A DNA stretch of 39,509 bases from the NCBI GenBank assembly GCA_948435735.1, contig CAOJGX010000014.1, forward strand, positions 1 through 39,509, in the 5' to 3' direction. A model generated the notes under the pieces. That model searched no databases. It saw only the letters and a program-made list of their open reading frames with translations, and was not told the DNA's origin. Below, piece after piece: positions 1-8,125 of the stretch. How positions within the stretch are numbered: the stretch's first letter is position 1; every line of letters begins with the position of its first letter. The DNA comes from an uncultured Clostridium sp. GTDB lineage: Bacteria; Bacillota; Clostridia; TANB77; CAG-508. Position numbers and translations under genes: made by a program.

Positions 1-21
1 AGGCCTTATAGGCCGATATGT

Positions 22-50
22 AAATCCCCCAGTTATACTGGGGGATTTTT
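22..50 (+). terminator. Rho-independent terminator of an upstream gene outside the window
   Basis: AAATCCCCCAGT-TAT-ACTGGGGGATTT perfect stem followed by a T run. Confidence 0.9.
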
Positions 51-202
51 ATATATAGAAATATTTATTCTTATGTTGCAAACCTATAAAAACCCTTGCA
101 AATACTCAAATGTTAATTTCAGTTGACAAATTTCCAAGCAAAATTGGTAGATGCAACTTGTAAAAAATGGTATAATTTTGGTAAGAAATGGAAGGAGGAT
201 TA

Positions 203-859
203 TTGAAATTGAATATTGGAGAAAAATTATATGAATTAAGAAAAGAAAAAAATTTGTCACAAGAAGAAGTAGCAGAAAAGCTAAATGTAACAAGACAAAC
301 CGTTTCGAAATGGGAAACAAATCAAAGTACACCGGATTTTGATAAAATTTTGCCTTTGTGTGAATTGTTTGAAATTGGCCCAGAAGAATTGTTGACTGGA
401 AAAAAGCCAGAAGAAAATACGAAAGAGGAGATACAAGAAGAAAGAATTCCTACCAAAGAAGAGATCCGAAGGAAATCGGCGGAAGTAGTAAGTTCTTCTG
501 TATTGATTTATATTTTGGCAGTAGCCTTTTTTATTGTAGCAGTAGCGTTTTTGTGGCTTGATCCAATTATTGTAACAGCTATATTTTTGGGTGTTGTAGG
601 ATTTGCAACAGCAAGATTGATTCGTCATTATATGTCTATTCCCAAATTTGAAAAAACGAAAGAGGAAGTCGAAGAAGCAGAAATCATAAAACAAATCAAT
701 GGAATTGTTGGTGCGATTTGTACCATAATCTATTTTTTAGTTAGTTTTACAACAATGGCTTGGCACATTACTTGGATTATTTTTATAATTGATGGTTTGA
801 TTTGTCAAATAGTGAAGTTATTTTTTATGTTGAAGGAGGAAAAAATCGATGAGGAATAG
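203..859 (+). CDS. XRE-family HTH transcriptional regulator with C-terminal membrane segments
   Basis: MKLNIGEKLYELRKEKNLSQEEVAEKLNVTRQTVSKWE is a classic HTH_3. The ORF track starts at 188 but the SD AAGGAGG (192-198) lies inside that extension, so a TTG start near 203 fits better. Confidence 0.85.
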   Translation: MKLNIGEKLYELRKEKNLSQEEVAEKLNVTRQTVSKWETNQSTPDFDKILPLCELFEIGPEELLTGKKPEENTKEEIQEERIPTKEEIRRKSAEVVSSSVLIYILAVAFFIVAVAFLWLDPIIVTAIFLGVVGFATARLIRHYMSIPKFEKTKEEVEEAEIIKQINGIVGAICTIIYFLVSFTTMAWHITWIIFIIDGLICQIVKLFFMLKEEKIDEE

Positions 860-1640
860 AGGATTGATAATTACTCTAATTGTGTTAATTTCTATCTTAA
901 TTATTATTTTAGTGGCTTTTTTGTGGCTGTGTTTGAGTGGAAAATTTAAAATGATAAATTGGAAAGGAAAAAAGAGTAATCAAGTTATTTTTGATACGAA
1001 TTATAAATTGAGTGAAGTAGAGAGTTTAGAAATTTTGTCAACAGCAGGAGATATTTATTTGAAAGAAAGTACTGATGAAACGATTCGAGTGGTGGCTTAT
1101 GGAGAAAATGAGGCCAATTTGGCGGTTGATTTTGAAGAAAATCAATTAAAAGTAGATTATACAAAGTATCAGCAGAAAAAAATGTTTTTTGGATTTCATT
1201 TTTCTAGTAATGATATTGTTGTTTATTTGCCAAAAACGTATGAAAAAGACATCCAGATAAAGGCAAATTATGGCGATATTGAGGTGATTGACTTGGAGAA
1301 GGCAACTGTCGATATTGAGGAAGATTGCGGTGATGTAGTTTTGGGAAAAGTGAAAAATGCTTTTGTTAAAAATCATTATGGCGATATCAAAATTGCAGAA
1401 ATTGGTAATCAAGTTTTGGTTGAGTCGGATTGTGGAGATGTTAAGATAGGCTCTGTAAAGCTTGCAGAGGATTCTAAAATTACAAATAGTTTTGGAGACA
1501 TTAAAATAGGGCAAACCAATGAGATTTATATTGAGGCAAAAACGGATTTGGGTGATGTGAAAGTAAATAAAAATGAGAGACATGCAGAAATAACGTTGAA
1601 AATTGAGAATGATTGTGGTGATATTAAGGTAGAGAATTAA
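849..1640 (+). CDS. DUF4097-family beta-repeat membrane-anchored protein
   Basis: N-terminal TM segment then repeated GD[IV] beta motifs (YGDIEV, CGDVVL, YGDIKI, CGDVKI, FGDIKI, LGDVKV, CGDIKV); overlaps the upstream XRE gene. Confidence 0.8.
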   Translation: MRNRGLIITLIVLISILIIILVAFLWLCLSGKFKMINWKGKKSNQVIFDTNYKLSEVESLEILSTAGDIYLKESTDETIRVVAYGENEANLAVDFEENQLKVDYTKYQQKKMFFGFHFSSNDIVVYLPKTYEKDIQIKANYGDIEVIDLEKATVDIEEDCGDVVLGKVKNAFVKNHYGDIKIAEIGNQVLVESDCGDVKIGSVKLAEDSKITNSFGDIKIGQTNEIYIEAKTDLGDVKVNKNERHAEITLKIENDCGDIKVEN

Positions 1641-1686
1641 AAAGTTATGATTTGATGTTTTACCTAAAATAATTTTAAACCTGACA

Positions 1687-1714
1687 TTGACATGTCATAT
1701 TTAAATGATATAAT
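1687..1714 (+). promoter_or_regulatory. Promoter of WYL regulator: TTGACA-16-TATAAT, with the -35 embedded in a palindrome
   Basis: TTGACA 1687-1692, TATAAT 1709-1714; palindrome TTAAACCTGACAT-TGAC-ATGTCATATTTAA overlaps. Confidence 0.7.
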
Positions 1715-1730
1715 CATCTAGGGTGAAAAA

Positions 1731-2630
1731 ATGCAAATTAATCGATTATTTGAAATAGTATATATTTTATTAGAAAAAAAGACAGTTACCGCAAAGGAAT
1801 TAGCCGAGCGTTTTGAGGTTTCGATTCGCACGATTTATCGTGATATTGATATATTAAGTGCAGCCAATATTCCCATTTATACCAATCAAGGTAAAGGTGG
1901 AGGAATTTGTTTATTAGATGATTTTGTGCTAAATAAATCGATCTTATCAGAAGAAGAGCAAAATCAGATTTTGTTTGCTTTGCAGAGTATGGAGAAAATA
2001 AGTTGCCAGAGTGAGAAAAAACTTTTGGAGAAAATGAGTACGATTTTTCGTAAAAGTAAGGCAAATTGGATTGAGGTGGATTTGTCAAGTTGGGGAAATG
2101 TTAAAGGCGAAGATAAGCGTTTTGAGTTAATACAAGAGGCGGTACTTAATCGAAAAGTGTTGGAATTTGTGTATTTTAATTCAAAGGGAGAAGAAAAAAA
2201 GAGGCAAGCTGAGCCATTACAAATCTATTTTAAAGACAAAGCATGGTATTTAAAGGCATTTGCCAGAGATAGAGAGGATTATCGTTTGTTCAAGATTTCA
2301 AGAATGGAAGATGTTGAAATATTAGATGAGACGTTTGATAGAGAATTGCCAGAGTTGATTGAAGAGGAACCGCATTTTACAACGGTTGAATTGGTGTTAG
2401 AGATTTCGCAAAAGCTGGCGTATCGTGTCTATGATGAATTTGAAAGAGAAACGATAACCAAACAGCCCAATGGAGATTTTTTAGTGAAGGTGGAATGGCC
2501 TGAGAATGATTGGATTTATAGTTATATTTTGTCTTTTGGAGAAGAAGCAAAAGTGATTTTTCCAGACTATGTGAAACATGAAGTGAGGAAAAGGTTAAAG
2601 AGGAGTTTGAGGAATTATTTAGGGATTTAG
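1731..2630 (+). CDS. YafY-type HTH/WYL-domain transcriptional regulator
   Basis: N-terminal HTH (AKELAERFEVSIRTIYRDIDILSAANIPIYTNQGKGGGICL) plus WYL-like middle domain (EPLQIYFKDKAWYLKAFARDREDYRLFKISRM). Confidence 0.92.
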   Translation: MQINRLFEIVYILLEKKTVTAKELAERFEVSIRTIYRDIDILSAANIPIYTNQGKGGGICLLDDFVLNKSILSEEEQNQILFALQSMEKISCQSEKKLLEKMSTIFRKSKANWIEVDLSSWGNVKGEDKRFELIQEAVLNRKVLEFVYFNSKGEEKKRQAEPLQIYFKDKAWYLKAFARDREDYRLFKISRMEDVEILDETFDRELPELIEEEPHFTTVELVLEISQKLAYRVYDEFERETITKQPNGDFLVKVEWPENDWIYSYILSFGEEAKVIFPDYVKHEVRKRLKRSLRNYLGI

Positions 2631-2653
2631 TTAGTCAATTATTATTTATTATT

Positions 2654-2683
2654 TTAAATATGACATGCAGATGTCATATTTAA
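2654..2683. repeat. Palindrome TTAAATATGACAT-GCAG-ATGTCATATTTAA (putative operator)
   Basis: Perfect 13-bp arms, 4-bp spacer, immediately upstream of the GyrI-like gene. Confidence 0.85.
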
Positions 2684-2713
2684 TTTTATAGAATGGCATC
2701 AGGAGGTAGAAAT

Positions 2714-3169
2714 ATGGAATATGAAATTGTTGAATTAGAAGAAAAAATTGTGGCAGGAATCGGCACAAGAACAACAAATGAAGAAGGCAAGTCAATACAG
2801 GATATTGCAAACGTGTGGCAAAAGCTTTTTGCAGAGGGAGCGTATGATAAAATTTCGAATAAGCAAAATCATAAAACAATTGGTTTATACACAGAGTATG
2901 AAGGAGATTATACCCAACCTTATTATTTTATGGCTGGTTGTGAGGTTAGCAAAGCATCCGCAAAAGATATTGCGACAAAAATCATTCCAAAAGGAAGATA
3001 TGCCAAATTTGTCATTACAGGAGATGTGCAAAATTCGGTGGGTCAAGCTTGGGCGAAAATTTGGAATATGGATTTACCAAGAAAATATCGTTGCGATTTT
3101 GAAGAATATCAAAATAATTCAGAAGATATGCAAAACCAAGAAATTCACATTTACATTGCAATCCTATAG
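2714..3169 (+). CDS. GyrI-like / effector-binding domain protein
   Basis: MEYEIVELEEKIVAGIGTRTTNEEG...IGLYTEYEGDYTQPYYFMAGCEV...IPKGRYAKF...; SD AGGAGG at 2701 supports ATG 2714 over the ORF-track start at 2693. Confidence 0.8.
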   Translation: MEYEIVELEEKIVAGIGTRTTNEEGKSIQDIANVWQKLFAEGAYDKISNKQNHKTIGLYTEYEGDYTQPYYFMAGCEVSKASAKDIATKIIPKGRYAKFVITGDVQNSVGQAWAKIWNMDLPRKYRCDFEEYQNNSEDMQNQEIHIYIAIL

Positions 3170-3190
3170 GGGCATGGTTCACCGTGCCCT
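3167..3190. repeat. Copy 1 of short TAGGGGC...GCCC hairpin repeat family
   Basis: TAGGGGCATGGTTCACCGTGCCC; compare copies at 16751, 28620 and 39438. Confidence 0.55.
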
Positions 3191-3197
3191 TCCTCAT

Positions 3198-3228
3198 TTA
3201 AAACCTGACATTGCAATGTCATATTTAA
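3198..3228. repeat. Palindrome AAACCTGACAT-TGCA-ATGTCATATTTAA (putative operator)
   Basis: Same motif as 1676-1704 and 2654-2683; upstream of second GyrI-like gene. Confidence 0.8.
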
Positions 3229-3250
3229 AAAATAAAAATAGGAGGCGAAA

Positions 3251-3904
3251 ATGAACAAATTAGATTACAAAAAAGAATACAAAGATTTATATTTACCCAA
3301 AACAGTGCCAAGCCGAATAGATGTGCCTAATATGAAATTTATTTGTGTTACAGGAAAAGGAAATCCCAATCAAGAGGCAGGAGAATATCAACAGGCACTT
3401 CAGCTTTTGTATGGTTTGTCATTTACGATCAAAATGAGTAAAATGGGAGAGCATAAAATTAATGGCTATTTTGAGTATGTTGTGCCACCATTAGAAGGAT
3501 TTTGGTGGTCGGAAGGAGAACAAAATGTAAATTATGAGCATAAAGAACAGTTTAATTGGATTTCGATGATAAGACAGCCAGAGTTTGTGACAGAAGAGGT
3601 TTTTCAGTGGGCATGTGAAGAATTGAAAAAGAAGAAAGGGTTGGATACTCAAAAGGCTGAGTTTAGGGAAATAAAGGAAGGTTTGTGTGTACAAATTTTG
3701 CATGTTGGTTCGTATGATGATGAGCCGAAAACAATTCAAAAAATAGAAGCCTATATGGAACAAGAGGGCTTGAAAAGTGCGATTGGAAATTTAGAAAAGG
3801 GGTTTGTTAGAAGGCATCATGAAATTTATTTGACCGATCCAAGAAGGACGAAAGTGGAGAATTTGAAGACGGTGATTCGAATACCAGTGAAAGAGGAGAG
3901 GTAA
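3251..3904 (+). CDS. GyrI-like small-molecule-binding domain protein
   Basis: MNKLDYKKEYKDLYLPKTVPSRIDVPNMKFICVTGKGNPN...EGFWW...LHVGSYDDEPKTIQKIEAYMEQEGL...HHEIYLTDPRRT pattern of the GyrI-like family. Confidence 0.85.
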   Translation: MNKLDYKKEYKDLYLPKTVPSRIDVPNMKFICVTGKGNPNQEAGEYQQALQLLYGLSFTIKMSKMGEHKINGYFEYVVPPLEGFWWSEGEQNVNYEHKEQFNWISMIRQPEFVTEEVFQWACEELKKKKGLDTQKAEFREIKEGLCVQILHVGSYDDEPKTIQKIEAYMEQEGLKSAIGNLEKGFVRRHHEIYLTDPRRTKVENLKTVIRIPVKEER

Positions 3905-3905
3905 A

Positions 3906-4787
3906 ATGGAATGGATACCTGCAAAATCAATTTTACAAAAAGCAAATCATGGGGAAGAATGGTTTGGAGCTGATTATACGATGAATTTGTATAAGGGTTG
4001 TCATCATCAGTGTATTTATTGTGATAGTAGGAGTGAGTGCTACCAAATAGAAGATTTTGATAGAGTACGTGCAAAAGAAAATGAGATAGAAATCTTAAGT
4101 CAGGAATTGAAAGTGAAAAGGAAAAAGGGCGTAATAGGAATTGGAGCGATGTCGGATACGTATAATAGTTTTGAGAAGCAATACGAAATCACAAGAGAGG
4201 CACTGAAACTTATATCTCATTATGGTTTTGGAGTATCCATAGAAACCAAGAGTGATTTGATGGTGCGTGATATGGATTTGTTCAAAGAAATCAATGATAA
4301 GGCAGATGTGATATTGAAATTTACAATTACGACAGCGAATGATGATTTAGCAAGAAAAATAGAACCTGGGGTTTGTGTTTCATCCCAAAGGTTTAAGGCA
4401 ATGAAGCAGTTGTCGGATGCAGGCTTATTTGTTGGAACTTTATTAACGCCCATTTTGCCGTTTATAACAGATTCAGAGGAGAATATTAGACAAGTAATTC
4501 GATTGTCAGCAGAAAATGGAGCTAAATTTGTGTTTTCAATGGGTGGAGTGACGCTTCGAGGAAATCAGAGAGCGTATTTTTTTGAGCAGTTGGAGAGATT
4601 GTTTCCAAGGGTAAAAGAAAAATATATTCAGAGTTTTGGCAATCAGTATTTTTGTTGTTCGTTGAATCGAAATTTAAGAAATGTTTTGGAAGAAGAATGT
4701 AGGAAGTATCATTTGCTTTATAAGATGGAGGATATTGTTGGGGCTTATCAGAAGGAAGAGAAGTTGGAGCAGTTGAGTTTGATATAA
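3906..4787 (+). CDS. SPL-family radical SAM protein
   Basis: Radical SAM cysteines in YKGCHHQCIYCDSRSEC and overall SPL-like layout. Confidence 0.85.
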   Translation: MEWIPAKSILQKANHGEEWFGADYTMNLYKGCHHQCIYCDSRSECYQIEDFDRVRAKENEIEILSQELKVKRKKGVIGIGAMSDTYNSFEKQYEITREALKLISHYGFGVSIETKSDLMVRDMDLFKEINDKADVILKFTITTANDDLARKIEPGVCVSSQRFKAMKQLSDAGLFVGTLLTPILPFITDSEENIRQVIRLSAENGAKFVFSMGGVTLRGNQRAYFFEQLERLFPRVKEKYIQSFGNQYFCCSLNRNLRNVLEEECRKYHLLYKMEDIVGAYQKEEKLEQLSLI

Positions 4788-4804
4788 TAAAAAATTAGTT
4801 CGAT

Positions 4805-4836
4805 TTTAAATATGACATAGTAATGTCATATTTAAA
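4805..4836. repeat. Perfect palindrome TTTAAATATGACAT-AGTA-ATGTCATATTTAAA
   Basis: 14-bp perfect arms with 4-bp spacer. Confidence 0.85.
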
Positions 4837-4909
4837 TTTTTGTTGGCTAAGACGAGATGTTATAATTCTAAATCACTTAGTTTATCTAAAATAGGAGCCT
4901 TAATGATAT

Positions 4910-5164
4910 TTAGTAGAGAATGTTGTTTTCCATTTCTTTTATGCAATGTTCTAACCAATCAAATTTTAAAGTCATGGTTGTTATTAATGTAATGATATCA
5001 CTGTCATTTAAGTTTTTTTCTGAAATATATCCAGAGCCTTGCCTATGCTCAAAACCATTTTTCTTTAAAAATTTTTTTATCTCATAGTAAGCTGAGGAAG
5101 GTTTTTTTCCTGTATATGCTTCATATTTTTTTGTATCAATATCAAAATTTATTGCTTTTTTCAT
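4910..5164 (-). CDS. VapD-like (virulence-associated protein D, Cas2-like fold) protein
   Basis: NFDIDTKKYEAYTGKKPSSAYYEIKKFLKKNGFEHRQGSGYISEKNLNDSDIITLITTMTLKFDWLEHCIKEM resembles VapD (FDL...YPKG...AYxxIxxxLxxxGFxxxQGSxY). Confidence 0.75.
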   Translation of the reverse strand: MKKAINFDIDTKKYEAYTGKKPSSAYYEIKKFLKKNGFEHRQGSGYISEKNLNDSDIITLITTMTLKFDWLEHCIKEMENNILY

Positions 5165-5177
5165 AGATTAAATCCCT

Positions 5178-5492
5178 TTAGCTATTGATTGCTTTTACTT
5201 GATAATAGGATTGAAGACAATCTTCCTTTTGCTCACCAAGACCATCACCTTCATCGACATACCAATACCATTTTTTGATGACTTTCAAAAACCAACTTGT
5301 ATAAGGAAATCTTGAAGCAGTTGCAAAAGCTTCCCAGTCATCTTCTATTCCTTCAAAAACACCTTTTTTAATTTCTTTAATCGTGTGACTTTTAAATCCT
5401 TTAAAATGTTTTCTAATTGCATTTAGACATTGTTCTTCCTTATATCCATTTTGTTTTAATTTGTTTTTATCGAATACAAATTCCATTTTCAT
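5178..5492 (-). CDS. Hypothetical 104-aa protein, candidate partner/antitoxin of the VapD-like gene
   Basis: Same strand, 13-bp gap to the vapD-like ORF, SD AAGGAGAA upstream of ATG. Confidence 0.65.
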   Translation of the reverse strand: MKMEFVFDKNKLKQNGYKEEQCLNAIRKHFKGFKSHTIKEIKKGVFEGIEDDWEAFATASRFPYTSWFLKVIKKWYWYVDEGDGLGEQKEDCLQSYYQVKAINS

Positions 5493-5629
5493 AGGTTACG
5501 TTCTCCTTTTTATTTATTATAACATAAATATATATAAAATACTACTGTTATTTTTAAACTTTAGTTTTAAGAAATTCTTAATATTTTTTCCATTGGAACC
5601 ATGTTATAATGAAATCATGGAGGAATAAA

Positions 5630-6247
5630 ATGGAAGTTTTGGATATGATTTATGAAATGTCATGCATATTTGTGCCTTGCATGATTTATGGGAAAATTGC
5701 GAGTAAAAGAGTTCAGAAAGTTTCGATAAAGCATGTTGTGTTGGTTGTTATGTTTGTGTTTTACGTGTATTTATGTTTAGATGTTGCTGGCATTGGAACG
5801 GTTTGGCAAATTGGAAGATATAAAACAATCATTGGAATGGATGAAATTAATTGGATTCCATTTTCTTCAGATGGAGTTTTGACCTATATTTTAAATATCG
5901 TGATGTTTATGCCATTAGGTTTTTTATTGCCATTAATTTGGAAAAACATGAGAAAATGCTCGAACGTTTTTTGGACAAGCTTTGGGTTTTCATTTGCGAT
6001 TGAATTTTGTCAATTATTTAATTTCAGAGTGACTGATATGGATGATTTAATGATGAATACACTAGGCGGAATGTTTGGATTTTTGGTTTGGAAGTTGTTT
6101 GCTAAAATAAGTAAAATAGACCTAGAAAGTGATCAGGCAATTACGCCCAAAGAGCCGATTTTCTATTTGCTATTTGCAGTTTTAGGAAAATTTTTTTTAT
6201 ATGATGGTCTAGGATTTGTAACCTTTTTGGAGAAAATGGGATTATAA
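5630..6247 (+). CDS. VanZ-family membrane protein
   Basis: INWIPF...ILNIVMFMPLGFLLPLI...FAIEFCQLFNFRVTDMDDLMMNTLGGMFGFL is diagnostic for VanZ; SD GGAGG favours ATG 5630. Confidence 0.88.
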   Translation: MEVLDMIYEMSCIFVPCMIYGKIASKRVQKVSIKHVVLVVMFVFYVYLCLDVAGIGTVWQIGRYKTIIGMDEINWIPFSSDGVLTYILNIVMFMPLGFLLPLIWKNMRKCSNVFWTSFGFSFAIEFCQLFNFRVTDMDDLMMNTLGGMFGFLVWKLFAKISKIDLESDQAITPKEPIFYLLFAVLGKFFLYDGLGFVTFLEKMGL

Positions 6248-6287
6248 GGATGAAAGTACTTTTGAATAAAAGGAGTTTAAGCTTAAA

Positions 6288-6842
6288 TTGGAGAATAAAA
6301 CAATTGCAGATTTTGAAGAAAAGGAAAGTTTGAATATTGAAGCAATTATCGAGTATTATCATAGGTATGTTGCTACAATTTTGGAAAATTGTATGAGCAA
6401 TCGTCAGGATATAGAAGAAGTGTTGGCAGATGTGTTTGTGATTTTGTGGAAAAATTATGAGAAGTTAGATAAAAATGTAGAGGTGAAACCATATTTAGTG
6501 GGAATTACCAAAAATTTGGTGCGAAAGAAATATCGTAAAATGAATATGGAGAAAATCGCAGAAAATCTAGAAGATTATGAGGAAAAAGTAAGTGATTACA
6601 TAGATATTCAAGTTTTAGTAGAGGAAAATGAAAAAAGCAAGTTGGTACAAAAGGCGATAGAGGATATGAAAGGAGAAGAACAACAAATATTTGTGATGTT
6701 TTATTATCAATCTAGAAAAATAAAAGAAATTGCAGAGGAATTAGGTATTTCACAAGGTAAAGTCAAGGTAACTTTGCATAGGCTTAGAAAAGTAGTACGA
6801 AAAAAATTAAAAGAAAGAGGGTATGACTATGGAAAATCGTAA
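6288..6842 (+). CDS. RNA polymerase ECF-type sigma factor
   Basis: Region 2 (EEVLADVFVILWKNYEKL) and region 4 HTH (IKEIAEELGISQGKVKVTLHRLRKVVRKKL); TTG start. Confidence 0.85.
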   Translation: MENKTIADFEEKESLNIEAIIEYYHRYVATILENCMSNRQDIEEVLADVFVILWKNYEKLDKNVEVKPYLVGITKNLVRKKYRKMNMEKIAENLEDYEEKVSDYIDIQVLVEENEKSKLVQKAIEDMKGEEQQIFVMFYYQSRKIKEIAEELGISQGKVKVTLHRLRKVVRKKLKERGYDYGKS

Positions 6843-7248
6843 AATAGAGGAAAAAATTTTGAAAAATGTGAGAGCAAAAATAGTTGTATCTAATTTAGAA
6901 AGAGAGGAAAGTATGAAATTGAATAAAAGAAAACAAGTGATTTCAGTATGTACAGCAATTTTGCTTGTGTTATCAGGCGGATTTTTGACAGTAAATGCGA
7001 CAACAGATGGAAAATTAGTAGAGGATATTAAAGATATCATTGTTGTTAATTTGAATAAGGATAATTGTAAAGTGACGAAAAATTATGATGAAAATGGAGA
7101 AGAACATGTAACGTACACAGTTAAAATGACAGATGGTGTGCAAATGAAGGTTGATGTCAATAAAAATGCTTTGAAAGAGGAGAATATACAAGCAGATATA
7201 GAAGAGGGAGAAGAAGGACCAGAAATTAATTTGTATGCGTATGAGTAA
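6823..7248 (+). CDS. Putative anti-sigma / single-pass membrane protein
   Basis: Overlaps the sigma gene; one TM segment (VISVCTAILLVLSGGFLTVNA) and an extracytoplasmic domain. Confidence 0.5.
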   Translation: MTMENRKIEEKILKNVRAKIVVSNLEREESMKLNKRKQVISVCTAILLVLSGGFLTVNATTDGKLVEDIKDIIVVNLNKDNCKVTKNYDENGEEHVTYTVKMTDGVQMKVDVNKNALKEENIQADIEEGEEGPEINLYAYE

Positions 7249-7280
7249 AATTGATTGGAAAGTGATGTAGATTAGTTGGA

Positions 7281-7313
7281 TTTCAAATATGACATTTTTA
7301 TGTCATATTTGAG
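7281..7313. repeat. Palindrome CAAATATGACAT-TTTT-ATGTCATATTTG
   Basis: Same core as the palindromes around the WYL regulator. Confidence 0.8.
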
Positions 7314-7360
7314 ATCTTATTTTTTGCAGAGAATATCTTGATTTGATAAAGGATTTTTTT

Positions 7361-7387
7361 AAATATGACATAAAAGATGTCAGGTTT
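7361..7387. repeat. Palindrome AAATATGACAT-AAAAG-ATGTCAGGTTT
   Basis: Same core; right arm carries the CAGG/CCTG variant seen in copies 1 and 3, here inverted. Confidence 0.75.
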
Positions 7388-7462
7388 GAAGCCGAAAAAT
7401 TTTTCAAAAATTTTACAACTTCGATACATTTATTGGTTATAATAAAATAGGGAGGATGAAAA

Positions 7463-8125
7463 ATGAACCGAATTTTAATTGTAGAAGATGAAATTGCGAT
7501 TAGTGAGTTGATAAAACTTGGATTGCAAACAGTTGGATATCAATGTGAATGTGCGACAGATGGCGAAGTGGCGGCTGATTTGCTTGAGCAAAAAAATTAT
7601 GATTTGATTTTGCTGGATATCATGCTTCCGAAAGTCGATGGTTATGAACTTTTGGAGTATATTAGGCAGACATGCGAAACTCCTGTTATTTTGATTACGG
7701 CAAAAAGTCAGACGAAAGATAAGATTAAAGGTTTGAAGCAAGGTGCGGATGATTATATTACTAAGCCATTTGAAATAGAAGAGTTAATTGCTAGAGTAGA
7801 AGCGGTTTTGAGAAGATACCATAAAAGCAATGATAAAGTACAAATTGATGATATTACGATTGATGTTGTAGCTAGAAGTGTGAAAAAAGGAAAAACTGAA
7901 ATTGATTTAACACCAAAGGAATTTGATCTTTTGATGTTACTTATTCAAAATAAAAATATCGCACTTTATCGAGAGGTCATTTTTGAAAAAGTGTGGGGCG
8001 AAGAATTGGAATTTGAGACACGAACCTTGGATTTACATATTCAAAGATTGCGTAAAAAGTTGGGCTGGAAGGATAAAATAAAGACGGTGTATCGAATTGG
8101 GTATCGATTAGAGGTGCAAAGATGA
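7463..8125 (+). CDS. OmpR/PhoB-family response regulator
   Basis: REC domain (ILLDIMLPKVDGYELLEYIR, ITAK, GADDYITKPF) and winged-helix DNA-binding C-terminus. Confidence 0.95.
   Translation: MNRILIVEDEIAISELIKLGLQTVGYQCECATDGEVAADLLEQKNYDLILLDIMLPKVDGYELLEYIRQTCETPVILITAKSQTKDKIKGLKQGADDYITKPFEIEELIARVEAVLRRYHKSNDKVQIDDITIDVVARSVKKGKTEIDLTPKEFDLLMLLIQNKNIALYREVIFEKVWGEELEFETRTLDLHIQRLRKKLGWKDKIKTVYRIGYRLEVQR

Noticed and set aside
281-694. Antisense ORF over the XRE gene (137 aa)
   Set aside because: Entirely opposite to a well-supported regulator; Phe/Cys/Tyr-rich translation typical of reverse reading of AT-rich coding DNA.
1240-1640. Repeating GD[IV] motifs in the 849 gene as a DNA tandem repeat
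   Set aside because: This is the normal protein-level beta-helix-like periodicity of DUF4097, not a nucleotide repeat.
2748-3254. 168-aa plus ORF overlapping the GyrI-like gene
   Set aside because: Out-of-frame overlap of a recognisable protein and reads through the palindrome and repeat; no SD.
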